Below, in pieces: positions 26,212 through 35,823 of a stretch of DNA of 64,000 bases. This DNA comes from Defluviimonas salinarum (GTDB taxonomy: Bacteria; Pseudomonadota; Alphaproteobacteria; Rhodobacterales; Rhodobacteraceae), in assembly GCF_026013545.1 (NCBI RefSeq), contig NZ_JAPDOG010000004.1:62001-126000 (forward strand), read 5' to 3'. The notes below the pieces were generated by a model. The model saw nothing but the letters and a program-made list of their open reading frames with translations. It had not been told where the DNA came from and searched no databases. The position numbers and the translations under genes were made by a program. Position 1 is the stretch's first letter. Each line of letters opens with the position of its first letter.

Positions 26212-27084
26212 TCAGTCGAGCTTTCTGAGCCGGGCGATCAGGCTTGACGTGTCCCAGCGGCCGCCGCCCATCTTCTGCACGTCTTTGTAGAACTGGTCGA
26301 CGAGCGCCGTAACCGGCAGGCTCGCGCCGTTCTCGTCCGCGGTGGCGAGGCAGATGCCGAGATCCTTGCGCATCCAGTCGACCGCGAAGCCGTAGTCGAA
26401 CTTCCCCTCAGCCATGGTCTTGTGGCGGTTGACCATCTGCCACGATCCGGCTGCGCCCTGGCTGATCACCTCCACGAGTTCCTCGATATCGAGCCCGGCC
26501 TTCTCGGCGAAGTGGAGCCCCTCGGAGAGGCCCTGGACGAGACCGGCGATGCAGATCTGGTTGGCCATCTTGGCGAGTTGCCCCGCGCCGGTATCGCCGA
26601 GGCGCCGGCAGATCCGGGCATAGGCGGCGATGACCGGCTCGGCGCGCACATAGTCCGCCTCGGGGCCGCCGCACATCACCGAGAGCACGCCGTTCTCCGC
26701 CCCGGCCTGACCACCCGAGACCGGCGCGTCGACATAGCCGATCCCGCGTTCGGCCGCGCTCGCCGCCAGCTCGCGGGTGACGGCGGCCGAGACCGTCGTG
26801 TGATCGACGAAGACCGCGCCCTTCGACATTCCGGAGAACGCGCCGTCCTCGCCGGTGCAGATCATGCGCAGGTCGTCGTCATTGCCGACGCAGGCCATCA
26901 CGAAATCGGCGCCCCGGGCCGCCTCCGCCGGCGTTGGGGCCGCGGCGCCGCCATGCCTAGCCACCCAGGCCTCGGCTTTCGCGGGCGTGCGGTTGTAGAC
27001 CGTGACCTCGTGCCCCCTGGCAGCAAGATGGCCGGCCATCGGAAAGCCCATCACGCCCAAGCCGAGAAATGCCAACCTCGCCAT
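26212..27084 (-). CDS. NAD(P)-dependent beta-hydroxyacid dehydrogenase (3-hydroxyisobutyrate dehydrogenase family)
   Basis: 290 residues. The Rossmann loop FLGLGVMGFPMAGHLAARGH begins the protein. VDHTTVS, VDAPVSGGQAGAENGVLSVMCGG (substrate loop) and the catalytic-lysine region GAGQLAKMANQICIAGLVQ follow. These motifs cover 3-hydroxyisobutyrate dehydrogenase, tartronate semialdehyde reductase and related imine reductases; the substrate is not resolved. The gene stands alone, with the REP-like element after its end. Confidence 0.9.
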   Translation of the reverse strand: MARLAFLGLGVMGFPMAGHLAARGHEVTVYNRTPAKAEAWVARHGGAAAPTPAEAARGADFVMACVGNDDDLRMICTGEDGAFSGMSKGAVFVDHTTVSAAVTRELAASAAERGIGYVDAPVSGGQAGAENGVLSVMCGGPEADYVRAEPVIAAYARICRRLGDTGAGQLAKMANQICIAGLVQGLSEGLHFAEKAGLDIEELVEVISQGAAGSWQMVNRHKTMAEGKFDYGFAVDWMRKDLGICLATADENGASLPVTALVDQFYKDVQKMGGGRWDTSSLIARLRKLD

Positions 27085-27220
27085 CTCATCCTCCCAAGAT
27101 CATTGCGGTTCAGCCCGTTCTGCCCTAGTTAACCGCCCTGCCCGTGCCGTCAACCGGTCCCATGGGGCGGCGCCGGCATCGGGCGCGCCGTCTTGTGACC
27201 TGATCCGAGCCCCGACCTTC

Positions 27221-29686
27221 ATGGCAACCGTGTTTCGCTGGCTTCTGCGTATCTTCACCGGGCTGGTCGTCCTGGCCGCGGCGGCGTTGGGTCTGAGCTA
27301 TTACTTCGCGTCGCGCTCGCTGCCGGACTATGACGAGGACTTCCGCGTGACCGGTGTCACCGCGCCGGTCGAGATCGTACGCGACACCGCCAATGTGCCG
27401 CATGTCTTCGGGGCAAGCGATTCCGACGTCTTCTTCGCGCTCGGCTTCGTTCACGCGCAGGACCGGCTCTGGCAGATGACCATGTTGCGGCGCACCGCGC
27501 AGGGCCGGCTTGCGGAGGTTTTCGGGACCGCGAGCGTCAAGACCGACGAACTGATGCGCCGGCTCGATCTCTACGGCCTCGCTGTTAAGTCGGTCGCGGC
27601 GCAGGACGAGACGACGAAGGCGGCGCTGGAGGCCTATGCCAAGGGGGTCAACGCCTGGATCGGCATCGTCAACGAAGAGGCGAAGGGCCGCGGCGCGCCG
27701 GAGTTCTTCCTCTTCTCGAACGAGATCCCCTATTGGCAGCCGGCCGATTCCATCGCGATCCTGAAGCTGATGGCGATGCGGGCGACCGGGCAGATCGCGT
27801 CCGAGGTCCTCACCGCCCGGCTGTCGCTCCTGTCGCAGGACTGGGCGCGCGACCTGATGCCCGACGTTCCCGGCAAGGGCGTGGCCGCGTTGCCGCCCTA
27901 TGCGAGCCTGATGCCGGGCGTGAAGCGTTCCTTCGCCGCACTCGAACGCGTCCATAACCCGTTGTCGCCGGTGGCCACGATGCCGTTCGCCGGCGCCTCC
28001 AACGCCTGGGCCGCGGCGCCGAACCGCTCGGCCGCCGGCGGCTCGCTTTTGGCCAATGACCCGCATCTCGATCTCAGCGCGCCCTCGCTCTGGTACCTCG
28101 CACGCCTCGAACTCGAGACCGGCGGTGTCATCGGGGGCACGATCCCGGGCATTCCCGCCGTCCTCACCGGACGCAATGCCGGGCTTGGCTGGGGGATCAG
28201 CACCGCCTGGCTCGACGACCAGGACATCCGGATGGAGGAGCTCAATCCCGCCGATCCGGAACGCTACCGGACCCAGGACGGCTGGAAGCCCTTCGTCAAC
28301 CGCCGTTCAATCATCGAGGTCAAGGACGCGCCGCCGGTGACCGTAACGCTCCGGTGGAGCGACAACGGCCCGATCATTCCGGGCTCTCACTTCGACCTTG
28401 CCTCCGTCACCCCGCCCGGCCATGTCGCGGCGCTGAACTGGACCGCGCTCGATCCGGCGGACAAGTCGATGACCTCGGCGATGAAGTTGATGCACGCCCA
28501 ATCGGTCGAGGACGGCATCGAGGCGGGCAAGGATTTCGTCGCACCGGCGCAGAATGTGGTCATGGCGGATGCTGAAGGGATCGCGATGGTGATGTTCGGC
28601 GCCATGCCCGAGCGCCCTGCTGCGATGCAGGGTCAGGGCCGCCTGCCCGCGCTCGGCTGGAAGCCGGAAAACCGCTGGACCGGACGGATGCCCTATTCGG
28701 ACAATCCGCGCTTTCTCAATCCCGAGGGCGGGATCGTCGGAAACACCAACAACAAGACAGTCGACCGTCCGTTCCCGAACCATGTCGCCTTTCGCTGGGG
28801 CGACACCCAGCGGGTCCAGCGCTGGACCCGGCTGATGCAGGAGCGCGAGGTCCACAGCCGCGAGAGCTTCATCGCGGCCCAGCTCGACACCGTGTCTCCG
28901 GCCGCCCGCACCTTGCTGCCCCTCATCGCGGCCGACCTCTGGTTCACCGGCGAGGCCGCGCCCACCGGCACGCAGGAACGTCTCCGGCAGACCGCGCTCG
29001 AGGTACTGGCCGAGTGGGACGGCGACATGAACGAACACCTGCCCGAACCGCTGATCTACGCGGCTTGGGTCAGGGCGCTCCAGAATCGGCTGATCCGCGA
29101 CGAACTCGGACCGCTTGCCGACTCCTTCTCCCATGTCGAGCCGCTGTTCATCGAACGCGTCTACCGCGACATCGACGGCGCCTCGCGCTGGTGCGACGTA
29201 ATGCAGTCTGCGCCGATCGAGACCTGCGCCGAGGTTGCGAGTCTCGCGCTCGACGACGCGGTTCTCGAACTGTCGGAGCGCTACGGGTCGAACGTCGAGA
29301 GCTGGCGCTGGGGCGACGCCCACCAGGCGGCGCAGGACCATCCGGTTCTGGGGCGCACGCCGTTCCTCAAGTGGGTCGTCAACATCCGCCAGTCGAAGAG
29401 CGGCGGGGACCACACGCTCGACCGCGGGCTCACGGCCGGCAACGGCGACGAGCCGTTTCTCAACGTGAACGGCGCCGGCTACCGCGGGGTCTACGACTTC
29501 GCCGATCCCGACAGTTCGGTCTTCATCATCTCGACGGGACAGTCGGGCCATCCCCTGAGCCGCCATTACGACGATCTTAGCGTTCTGTGGCGCCGGGGCG
29601 AATATGTACCGATGTCGCTCGACCCCGAACTCGCGCGCGCCGCGGCGACCGGGATCATGGTCCTGACGCCGACCGGTACGCCGTAG
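27221..29686 (+). CDS. Penicillin acylase family protein (N-terminal-nucleophile hydrolase)
   Basis: 821 residues from ATG 27221. A membrane anchor or uncleaved signal spans about residues 5-27 (WLLRIFTGLVVLAAAALGLSYY). The alpha-subunit part contains IVRDTANVPHVFGASDSDVFFALGFVHAQDRLWQM. The autocatalytic site is GASNAW, with Ser 260 as the predicted nucleophile, followed by SLLANDPHL. Family members deacylate beta-lactams, acyl-homoserine lactones or other amides in the periplasm. Quorum quenching is one possibility, but the sequence does not decide it. Confidence 0.9.
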   Translation: MATVFRWLLRIFTGLVVLAAAALGLSYYFASRSLPDYDEDFRVTGVTAPVEIVRDTANVPHVFGASDSDVFFALGFVHAQDRLWQMTMLRRTAQGRLAEVFGTASVKTDELMRRLDLYGLAVKSVAAQDETTKAALEAYAKGVNAWIGIVNEEAKGRGAPEFFLFSNEIPYWQPADSIAILKLMAMRATGQIASEVLTARLSLLSQDWARDLMPDVPGKGVAALPPYASLMPGVKRSFAALERVHNPLSPVATMPFAGASNAWAAAPNRSAAGGSLLANDPHLDLSAPSLWYLARLELETGGVIGGTIPGIPAVLTGRNAGLGWGISTAWLDDQDIRMEELNPADPERYRTQDGWKPFVNRRSIIEVKDAPPVTVTLRWSDNGPIIPGSHFDLASVTPPGHVAALNWTALDPADKSMTSAMKLMHAQSVEDGIEAGKDFVAPAQNVVMADAEGIAMVMFGAMPERPAAMQGQGRLPALGWKPENRWTGRMPYSDNPRFLNPEGGIVGNTNNKTVDRPFPNHVAFRWGDTQRVQRWTRLMQEREVHSRESFIAAQLDTVSPAARTLLPLIAADLWFTGEAAPTGTQERLRQTALEVLAEWDGDMNEHLPEPLIYAAWVRALQNRLIRDELGPLADSFSHVEPLFIERVYRDIDGASRWCDVMQSAPIETCAEVASLALDDAVLELSERYGSNVESWRWGDAHQAAQDHPVLGRTPFLKWVVNIRQSKSGGDHTLDRGLTAGNGDEPFLNVNGAGYRGVYDFADPDSSVFIISTGQSGHPLSRHYDDLSVLWRRGEYVPMSLDPELARAAATGIMVLTPTGTP

Positions 29687-29718
29687 CCGCCCATGCCGCG
29701 GCGCCAAACCCGGCGGCC

Positions 29719-31026
29719 TCAGCCGGGCTGGCTGTCCGTGTCCCGGAGCGCCTCGAACGCCGCCTTCTGCCGCGCGCTCCAGCGCACGGTGACGTGGTGA
29801 CCGTCCTCGCAGTCGGCCTCTGTCACGACGACGCCTTCGCGGTGGAGCCAGGCCCGCGCGCGGCCGGCGGTGAAGGGCAGGACCAGTTCGACCTCGTAGC
29901 GCTCGTCATCGAGCGCGGTGGTGATTGCGTCGAGCAATGCCGCAAGCCCCTCCCCGGTAAGCGCCGAGACGGCGTGAACCTCGGGCTTGCGGGCGTCCTG
30001 AACCAGGAGTGCCTCGCGCAGCGGTGGGGCCAGCATGTCGATCTTGTTCCAGACCTCGAACATCGGCACCTCTTCCGAGACCCCGAGGCTTTCGAGGATC
30101 TCGCCGACATCGGCGGCCTGCTCTTCGGTCTCGGGATGGGCAATGTCGCGCACATGCAGGATCAGGTCGGCTTCCAGCACCTCCTCGAGCGTCGCGCGGA
30201 ACGCCGCAACGAGCTGTGTCGGCAGGTCCGAGATGAAGCCCACCGTGTCCGACAGGATCACCTTCTTGCCCGATGGCAGCACCACCCCGCGCATGGTCGG
30301 GTCGAGCGTGGCGAAGAGCATGTCCTTGGCCAGCACTTCCGCCCCGGTCATGCGGTTGAAGAGCGTCGACTTGCCGGCGTTGGTGTAGCCGACGAGCGCC
30401 ACGATCGGGAACGGCACCTTGCGCCGTGCCGCGCGGTGCAACTCGCGCGTCTTCACCACCTTTTCGAGCTGGCGGCGGATCTTCACGACCTCTTCGTCGA
30501 TCGCACGCCGGTCGGCTTCGATCTGGGTCTCGCCGGGGCCGCCGACGAAGCCGAGTCCGCCGCGCTGACGTTCGAGATGGGTCCAGGCGCGCACGAGCCG
30601 CGTGCGCTGGTAGTTCAGCGCCGCGAGCTCGACCTGCAGCACGCCCTCGCGGGTCCGCGCCCGGTCGGCGAAGATCTCCAGGATCAGGCCGGTCCGGTCG
30701 AGGAGCTTGACCTTCCACTCCTTCTCGAGGTTGCGCTGCTGGACCGGGCTCACCGGACCGTCGACCAGCACAAGATCGATACCGGCCTCGGCGAAGCGAA
30801 GGCCCAGTTCCTCGATCTTGCCGGAGCCGAACAGCATTCCGGGATGCACCTTGCCCAGACGCACGACGTCCGCACCGACCACGGCGATGTCGGGCAACGC
30901 CGCGGCAAGCGCCACCGCCTCGGCAAGCGCATGCTCCGGCAGGCGACGCGTCCGCGCCGTTTTCAGATCTGGATGAAGGACGTAGGCCCGTGTCGGGCGG
31001 TCCTTGACAGTCTTGGGATCGATCAG
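29719..31026 (-). CDS. hflX: Ribosome-associated GTPase HflX, apparently starting at CTG
   Basis: 435 residues if it begins at CTG 31026. The GTPase has P-loop [12 protein letters not shown], switch region [20 protein letters not shown] and NKID. The N-terminal HflX domain has [17 protein letters not shown] and the [19 protein letters not shown] glycine-rich segment. In-frame coding continues 37 codons above the first ordinary start (GTG 30915), through [20 protein letters not shown], which looks like a genuine HflX N-terminus. The CTG overlaps the hfq stop as CTGA with GAGGG six bases upstream. No ATG, GTG or TTG lies in frame above 30915. Confidence 0.9.
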   Translation of the reverse strand: MIDPKTVKDRPTRAYVLHPDLKTARTRRLPEHALAEAVALAAALPDIAVVGADVVRLGKVHPGMLFGSGKIEELGLRFAEAGIDLVLVDGPVSPVQQRNLEKEWKVKLLDRTGLILEIFADRARTREGVLQVELAALNYQRTRLVRAWTHLERQRGGLGFVGGPGETQIEADRRAIDEEVVKIRRQLEKVVKTRELHRAARRKVPFPIVALVGYTNAGKSTLFNRMTGAEVLAKDMLFATLDPTMRGVVLPSGKKVILSDTVGFISDLPTQLVAAFRATLEEVLEADLILHVRDIAHPETEEQAADVGEILESLGVSEEVPMFEVWNKIDMLAPPLREALLVQDARKPEVHAVSALTGEGLAALLDAITTALDDERYEVELVLPFTAGRARAWLHREGVVVTEADCEDGHHVTVRWSARQKAAFEALRDTDSQPG

Positions 31027-31256
31027 TCTTCGCCCTCGTAAAGGGAGATGGGCTGGCCCGGCATGATGGTCGAGATCGCATGCTTGTAGACAAGCTGCGA
31101 TTGGCCATCGCGGCGCAGCAGCACGCAGAAGTTATCGAACCAGGTGATCACCCCCTGCAGCTTCACCCCGTTGATCAGGAAGATCGTGACCGGAACCTTC
31201 GCCTTGCGGACATGGTTAAGAAAGGCATCTTGTAAATTTTGCTTGTCGGCAGCCAT
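31023..31256 (-). CDS. hfq: RNA chaperone Hfq
   Basis: 77 residues, the short alphaproteobacterial form. The Sm1 motif is [30 protein letters not shown] and the Sm2 motif YKHAISTI. The acidic tail is brief. It forms a hexameric ring that pairs small RNAs with mRNAs. The ATG at 31256 starts MAADKQN. It lies after trkH with a 143-base gap, so it may have its own promoter, and overlaps hflX by 4 bases. A long in-frame upstream extension crosses trkH antisense-like sequence and is not real. Confidence 0.97.
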   Translation of the reverse strand: MAADKQNLQDAFLNHVRKAKVPVTIFLINGVKLQGVITWFDNFCVLLRRDGQSQLVYKHAISTIMPGQPISLYEGED

Positions 31257-31319
31257 GTTTATTGTCGCCTTGTTGTTTTCTTCGCGAGTCGCTTCCGCCC
31301 CTCGGCGCTGCACCGGGAG

Positions 31320-31340
31320 CTTGAGGCGAGTATGCTCAAG
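31320..31340 (-). promoter_or_regulatory. Inverted repeat in the region upstream of hfq
   Basis: CTTGAG (31320-31325) and CTCAAG (31335-31340) are perfect 6-bp arms with a 9-base spacer, 64 bases before the hfq start. It could be a leader hairpin or operator. Hfq is known to regulate its own mRNA in some bacteria, but a link here is speculative. Confidence 0.3.
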
Positions 31341-31399
31341 ATTTCGGGAGTTTCCACCGAAAAAATAATGTTGTTCCGGCGTGAACGATCGCCCGAACG

Positions 31400-32914
31400 T
31401 TAGCCACGCCAGAAGTCGGGGTTGAGCAGCGCGATGATCGCCAGCGTCTCGAGCCGCCCCAGCACCATCGCCGCCGCCGCGACTGCGCGCGCGGCCGCGT
31501 CGAGCTCGGCCCAGCGGAGCGCGAACTCGCCCGCTACCGTGGCCAGCGGACCGGTGGTCGAGAGCGCGGCCACCGCGAAGGTGGTGGAGGCCTGGAAATC
31601 GAGACCGGTCAGCGCCAGCGCCAGCATCGTGATCGCGATCGACAGCGCGAAGAGCATGAAGAAGATCCACGCCATCTGCGCGCCCTGGCGGCGCAGTTTG
31701 CGGGCCTGGACCCCGGCGCCGCCGATCGAGCTCGGATGGACCAGCCGTTCGATCTCGCGCTCGCCGTGGCGGTAGAGCGCATAGACCCGCAAGAGCTTCA
31801 CGCCGCCCGCCGTGGTCGCGACGCCTCCGCCGATCACCGAGAGACCGACGAGAATGAGGCCCGGCGTCGCCAGTCCCGACCAGGTGCGCGCCTCGGCCCA
31901 GTCGCCGGATTCGAACCCGGTCGTGGTCATGAACGACAGGACGGTGAAGACGCCGCCCCAGAGCGCGCGCAGCGCGGCGACGGTGTCGGCCACCTCGTCG
32001 ACCTCGAACGCGCCGACCCAGTGGCGCAGGAACAGAAGCGCCGGCACCACCGTCAGCAGGAGAAGCGCCATGCGCAGCTCGGGGTCGTCGATCAGGCTGC
32101 TCGCGTTTCGCATTGTGCGCCCCGACGGATAGAACCGCCGCGACAGGCCGAACACGAGGAACGGGAAGATAACGAACTCGCCCGCCACGCCCGAGCCTGT
32201 GCCTCCCATTCCCCCGACCGGCGAGATCCCCGAGGTCGAGAGGGTGGACATCGCGTGGCAGGCCGCGACGAGCGCGGTGTCGCCCGCGAGGATCAGGCCG
32301 ATCCAGAGCACGAGCGTCGATCCGCCGTAGACCGGCAGGAGCGTGAGCGTGTAGCGCACCAGCCGCTCGGACGCCGTCGCGCCACGCGCGACCTGCCCGC
32401 CCGAGACCGCGCCCTGCCCGGCTGTCGCGCCGGTCAGAACCTCGAACCCGCCGAGGTTCATCGGCGCCAGGATCGCCACCGCCGTCACGAGGACGAAGAA
32501 GCCGCCCATCCAGCCGACGAGCGCGCGCCACAGGTGCACCGTCGGCGGCAGGCTTTCGGGATAGAAGAGCGTCGCCCCGGTCGTGGTGAGCGACGAGACC
32601 ATCTCCCACCAGGCGTCGTAGAGGCTGACGGCGGGAACCGACTCGGCCATGGGCACGGCGAGCATCACCGGCAGCACCGTGAAGGTCCCGAGCAGCGTGA
32701 GCAGCTGGCCGCGCGCAGGCTGCGAAGGGCGGTTCGCGGCGGTCGCGATCCCGAGCACCGCCGCGAGCAGCAGGAACAGCGTGCCGGAATAGAGAAAGGC
32801 GCGCGACACCGGGTAGTTGCGGGTGGCGAAGCCATGAATCGCCGGCACATACATCGCGAGCGCCCCGATCCCGATCAGGATCACCATGAAGGGAAGATCG
32901 AGGATGCGGCGCAT
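31400..32914 (-). CDS. trkH: Trk-type potassium uptake protein TrkH
   Basis: 504 residues with about ten hydrophobic helices. The four P-loop filters are visible: [30 protein letters not shown] and ALSTTGPLA, each with the central filter glycine. This is the inner-membrane K+ channel subunit of the Trk system, gated by TrkA. The start codon lies 3 bases after the trkA stop, so the two are coupled. hfq follows. Confidence 0.95.
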   Translation of the reverse strand: MRRILDLPFMVILIGIGALAMYVPAIHGFATRNYPVSRAFLYSGTLFLLLAAVLGIATAANRPSQPARGQLLTLLGTFTVLPVMLAVPMAESVPAVSLYDAWWEMVSSLTTTGATLFYPESLPPTVHLWRALVGWMGGFFVLVTAVAILAPMNLGGFEVLTGATAGQGAVSGGQVARGATASERLVRYTLTLLPVYGGSTLVLWIGLILAGDTALVAACHAMSTLSTSGISPVGGMGGTGSGVAGEFVIFPFLVFGLSRRFYPSGRTMRNASSLIDDPELRMALLLLTVVPALLFLRHWVGAFEVDEVADTVAALRALWGGVFTVLSFMTTTGFESGDWAEARTWSGLATPGLILVGLSVIGGGVATTAGGVKLLRVYALYRHGEREIERLVHPSSIGGAGVQARKLRRQGAQMAWIFFMLFALSIAITMLALALTGLDFQASTTFAVAALSTTGPLATVAGEFALRWAELDAAARAVAAAAMVLGRLETLAIIALLNPDFWRG

Positions 32915-32917
32915 GGC

Positions 32918-34294
32918 TCAGAAGAAGTCGATCGAGACCTGCAGCAGGCGCTCGACCTCGGGCACGTCGCCGGACATGCAGAAGAGTGCCACGACATCGC
33001 CCTCGTCGATGCGGGTGTCGCCCGTCGGCTTCACGACCTTGTCGCCCTTCATCAGCGCGCCGACCAGCACGCCCTCCGGGAACTCGATCTCGCGCACGAG
33101 CCGTCCGGCGATGGGCGAGGTCGAGAGGACCTGCGCCTCGATCACCTCGGCCTCGGCATCGCCGATCGAATAGATTGCCCGCACCCGTCCGTGGCGGATA
33201 TGGCGCAGGATCGACGACACGGTCGTGGCGCGCGGGTTGATATAGGCGTCGATGTCGAGCGCCCCCATCAGGGGGACCAGCGTCGGGTCGTTGATCAGCG
33301 CGATCGCCATCTTGCAGCCGGCCTGCTTGGCGCGCACGGCAGCGAGGATGTTGGTCTTGTCGTCGTCGGTGACCGCGAGCACGGCGTCGGCGCGGTCGAC
33401 ATTGGCCTCGGCGAGAAGCTCCATGTTCATGCCGTCGCCGTTCAGCACGATCGTGCGTTCGAGCGCGTCGGCCGCGCGTTCGGCGCTCTCGCGGTTCTTC
33501 TCGATCATCTTGGCACGGATTCGGTCGGTGCGCGCCTCGAGCGCGCGTGCCACCGCAAGGCCGACGTTGCCGCCGCCGATGATCACCACACGCTCTTGCT
33601 TCTTCGTCGCCTTGCCGAAGATGTCGAGCGTGCGATTGACGTCCTCGACATGCGAGAAGGCGTAGATCTGGTCGCCCGCATAGAGCTGGTCGTCGGGCTC
33701 GGGCGCGAAGAGCCTGCCGTCGCGGCGGATGCCGACGACAATGGCGCGGAGCGTCGAAAAGAGGTCGGTGAGTTGGCGCAGGGGCGTGTTCAGCACCGGG
33801 CAGTCTTCGTCGAGGGCAACGCCGAGAAGCTGCGCCTTGCCGTTCATGAAGCTCTCGGTGTCGAAGGTCGATGGCGCGGCGAGACGCTGCAGCGCCGCCT
33901 CGGCCACCTCGCGTTCAGGGCTGATCACCACGTCGATCGGCAGGTGGTCGCGGCGATAGAGGTCGGAATAGATCGCGTCCATGTAGGACTGGGCGCGGAG
34001 CCGCGCGATCTTGCGGGTAATGCCGAAGACCGAATGGGCGACCTGGCAGGTGACCATGTTCACCTCGTCCGAATAGGTCGCGGCGATGATCATGTCGGCA
34101 TCGCGCGCGCCCGCGCGCTCAAGCACGTCCGGATAGGAGGCGAAGCCCGCCACGCCCTGCACGTCGAGCGCCTCGGTCGCGCGGCGCACCAGCTCGGCGT
34201 TCATGTCGACGACGGTGACGTCGTTCCTCTCTCCTGAGAGGTGGCGCGCGATCTGCCAGCCGACCTGGCCCGCGCCACAGATGATCACCTTCAT
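32918..34294 (-). CDS. trkA: Trk system potassium transporter peripheral subunit TrkA
   Basis: 458 residues in two RCK units. The first begins [19 protein letters not shown] and the second [19 protein letters not shown], both NAD(H)-binding loops. Each is followed by a TrkA-C lobe ([17 protein letters not shown] and [19 protein letters not shown]). It binds nucleotides in the cytoplasm and gates TrkH. It sits 125 bases downstream of ntrX on the same strand, the usual alphaproteobacterial order. Confidence 0.95.
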   Translation of the reverse strand: MKVIICGAGQVGWQIARHLSGERNDVTVVDMNAELVRRATEALDVQGVAGFASYPDVLERAGARDADMIIAATYSDEVNMVTCQVAHSVFGITRKIARLRAQSYMDAIYSDLYRRDHLPIDVVISPEREVAEAALQRLAAPSTFDTESFMNGKAQLLGVALDEDCPVLNTPLRQLTDLFSTLRAIVVGIRRDGRLFAPEPDDQLYAGDQIYAFSHVEDVNRTLDIFGKATKKQERVVIIGGGNVGLAVARALEARTDRIRAKMIEKNRESAERAADALERTIVLNGDGMNMELLAEANVDRADAVLAVTDDDKTNILAAVRAKQAGCKMAIALINDPTLVPLMGALDIDAYINPRATTVSSILRHIRHGRVRAIYSIGDAEAEVIEAQVLSTSPIAGRLVREIEFPEGVLVGALMKGDKVVKPTGDTRIDEGDVVALFCMSGDVPEVERLLQVSIDFF

Positions 34295-34419
34295 GCCCGA
34301 TCTCCCGTACGAGGCCGACGCTCTTGATAGGCGCGCGCCCGCAGGCGGTCAACGGCGCAAGCAAGCACCGATCTCAGACCAGTCACGGCTGTTGCGCTGG
34401 CACCGTGTCGAGATCGCGC

Positions 34420-35823
34420 TCAGACATCTTCCTCCTCGAACTGGGCGACCCGCGCGCCGGTTTTCGAACTGGTCACGACGCCGAGCGACTTCAGCTTGCG
34501 GTGGAGCGCCGAACGTTCCATGCCGACGAAGGTCGCAGTGCGGCTGATATTGCCGCCGAAGCGGTTGATCTGGGTCAGAAGGTACTCCCGCTCGAAAAGC
34601 TCGCGCGCCTCGCGCAGCGGCAGCGTCGCGAGCCCGCCGGACAGGAGAATCCGCCCGTCCTCGCCGCCCGCATCGTTCTGGCTGGGCAGTTCGCGCGCGT
34701 CGATCGGACCGCTCGCCTCGCCGAGGATCAGAACCCGTTCGATGACGTTTCGAAGCTGGCGGATGTTGCCGGGCCAGGCCATCGTCTGCATCAGCGCGTC
34801 GGCCTCTTCGCTTAGGTCCCGAAGCGGCAGGCCCTGGCCCTTGTTGAAGGTCTCGACGAAGTGGCGCGCAAGCTCGGGTATATCCTCGCGCCGCTCCTCC
34901 AGCGTCGGTACGGCAATCGGTACCACGTTCAGCCGGTCGAAAAGCTCCTGGCGGAACCGGCCCGCGGCGATCTCGCTCGGGAGATTGCGGGTGGTTGACG
35001 AGATCACCCGCAGATCGACGCGCACTTTGTCGGCGCCGCCGACGCGGGTGAACTGCTGCTCGGTCAGGACGCGGAGGATCTTCGACTGGGTGCCGAGCGG
35101 CATGTCGGCCACCTCGTCGAAATAGACGACGCCGCCATGCGCCTGCTCGAGAAGGCCCTTCTCCACGCCGCGTTCCGGCGTTTCCCGGCCGAACAGGACC
35201 TCTTCCATCCGCTCGGGCTCGATCGAGGCGGAGGAGACGGTGACGAACGGCCCGCTCGCCCGGTTGGAATTGACGTGGATGTAGCGCGCGGCCACCTCCT
35301 TGCCGGACCCCGGCTGGCCGGTCAGCATCACCCGGCCGTTCGACTTCGTGACCTTGTCGAGTTGGCCCTTCAGCACCCGGAACGCCGGCGAGTTGCCGAT
35401 CATCTCGGAGGAGCTGACGTCACGCCGCCGCAGCGAGGCGTTTTCGCGCCTGAGCCGCGAGGTTTCCATCGCGCGGGTGATTACCACGGTGAGCTGGTCG
35501 ATGTTGAAGGGCTTCTCGATGAAGTCGTAGGCGCCCTGCTTGATCGCGGCGACCGCGATCTCGATGTTGCCGTGGCCCGATATGATGATGATCGGCACAT
35601 CGGGATTGTCGCGCTTCACGGTCTTGAGGATGTCGATCCCGTCCATCCGGCTGTCCTTGAGCCAGATGTCGAGGATCATGAGCGCAGGCGGCTCGTTGTT
35701 GATCTCGGCCATGCACTCGTCCGAGTTGGCCGCGAGCCGTGTCGTAAAGCCTTCGTCCTTCAGGATATCCGAGATCAGTTCCCGGATGTCGCGTTCGTCG
35801 TCGACAATCAGAATGTCATTCAC
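34420..35823 (-). CDS. ntrX: Nitrogen/redox response regulator NtrX, lacking the GAFTGA loop
   Basis: 467 residues. The receiver domain has phospho-acceptor D52 (MILDIWLKD) and K in FIEKPF. The AAA+ domain has GQPGSGKE, VYFDEVADMP and WPGNIRQLRN. The C-terminal Fis-type helix-turn-helix is GNISRTATFVGMERSALHRKLKSLG. Where sigma54 activators carry GAFTGA, this protein reads LFGRETPERGVEKGLLEQA, so it probably does not engage sigma54. It starts at GTG 35823, overlapping the ntrY stop (GTGA). NtrYX controls nitrogen and redox genes. Confidence 0.95.
   Translation of the reverse strand: MNDILIVDDERDIRELISDILKDEGFTTRLAANSDECMAEINNEPPALMILDIWLKDSRMDGIDILKTVKRDNPDVPIIIISGHGNIEIAVAAIKQGAYDFIEKPFNIDQLTVVITRAMETSRLRRENASLRRRDVSSSEMIGNSPAFRVLKGQLDKVTKSNGRVMLTGQPGSGKEVAARYIHVNSNRASGPFVTVSSASIEPERMEEVLFGRETPERGVEKGLLEQAHGGVVYFDEVADMPLGTQSKILRVLTEQQFTRVGGADKVRVDLRVISSTTRNLPSEIAAGRFRQELFDRLNVVPIAVPTLEERREDIPELARHFVETFNKGQGLPLRDLSEEADALMQTMAWPGNIRQLRNVIERVLILGEASGPIDARELPSQNDAGGEDGRILLSGGLATLPLREARELFEREYLLTQINRFGGNISRTATFVGMERSALHRKLKSLGVVTSSKTGARVAQFEEEDV

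Noticed and set aside
31257-32609. N-terminal extension of the hfq frame through trkH
   Set aside because: Hfq is a 77-residue protein starting at ATG 31256; the upstream translation is the out-of-frame shadow of trkH.
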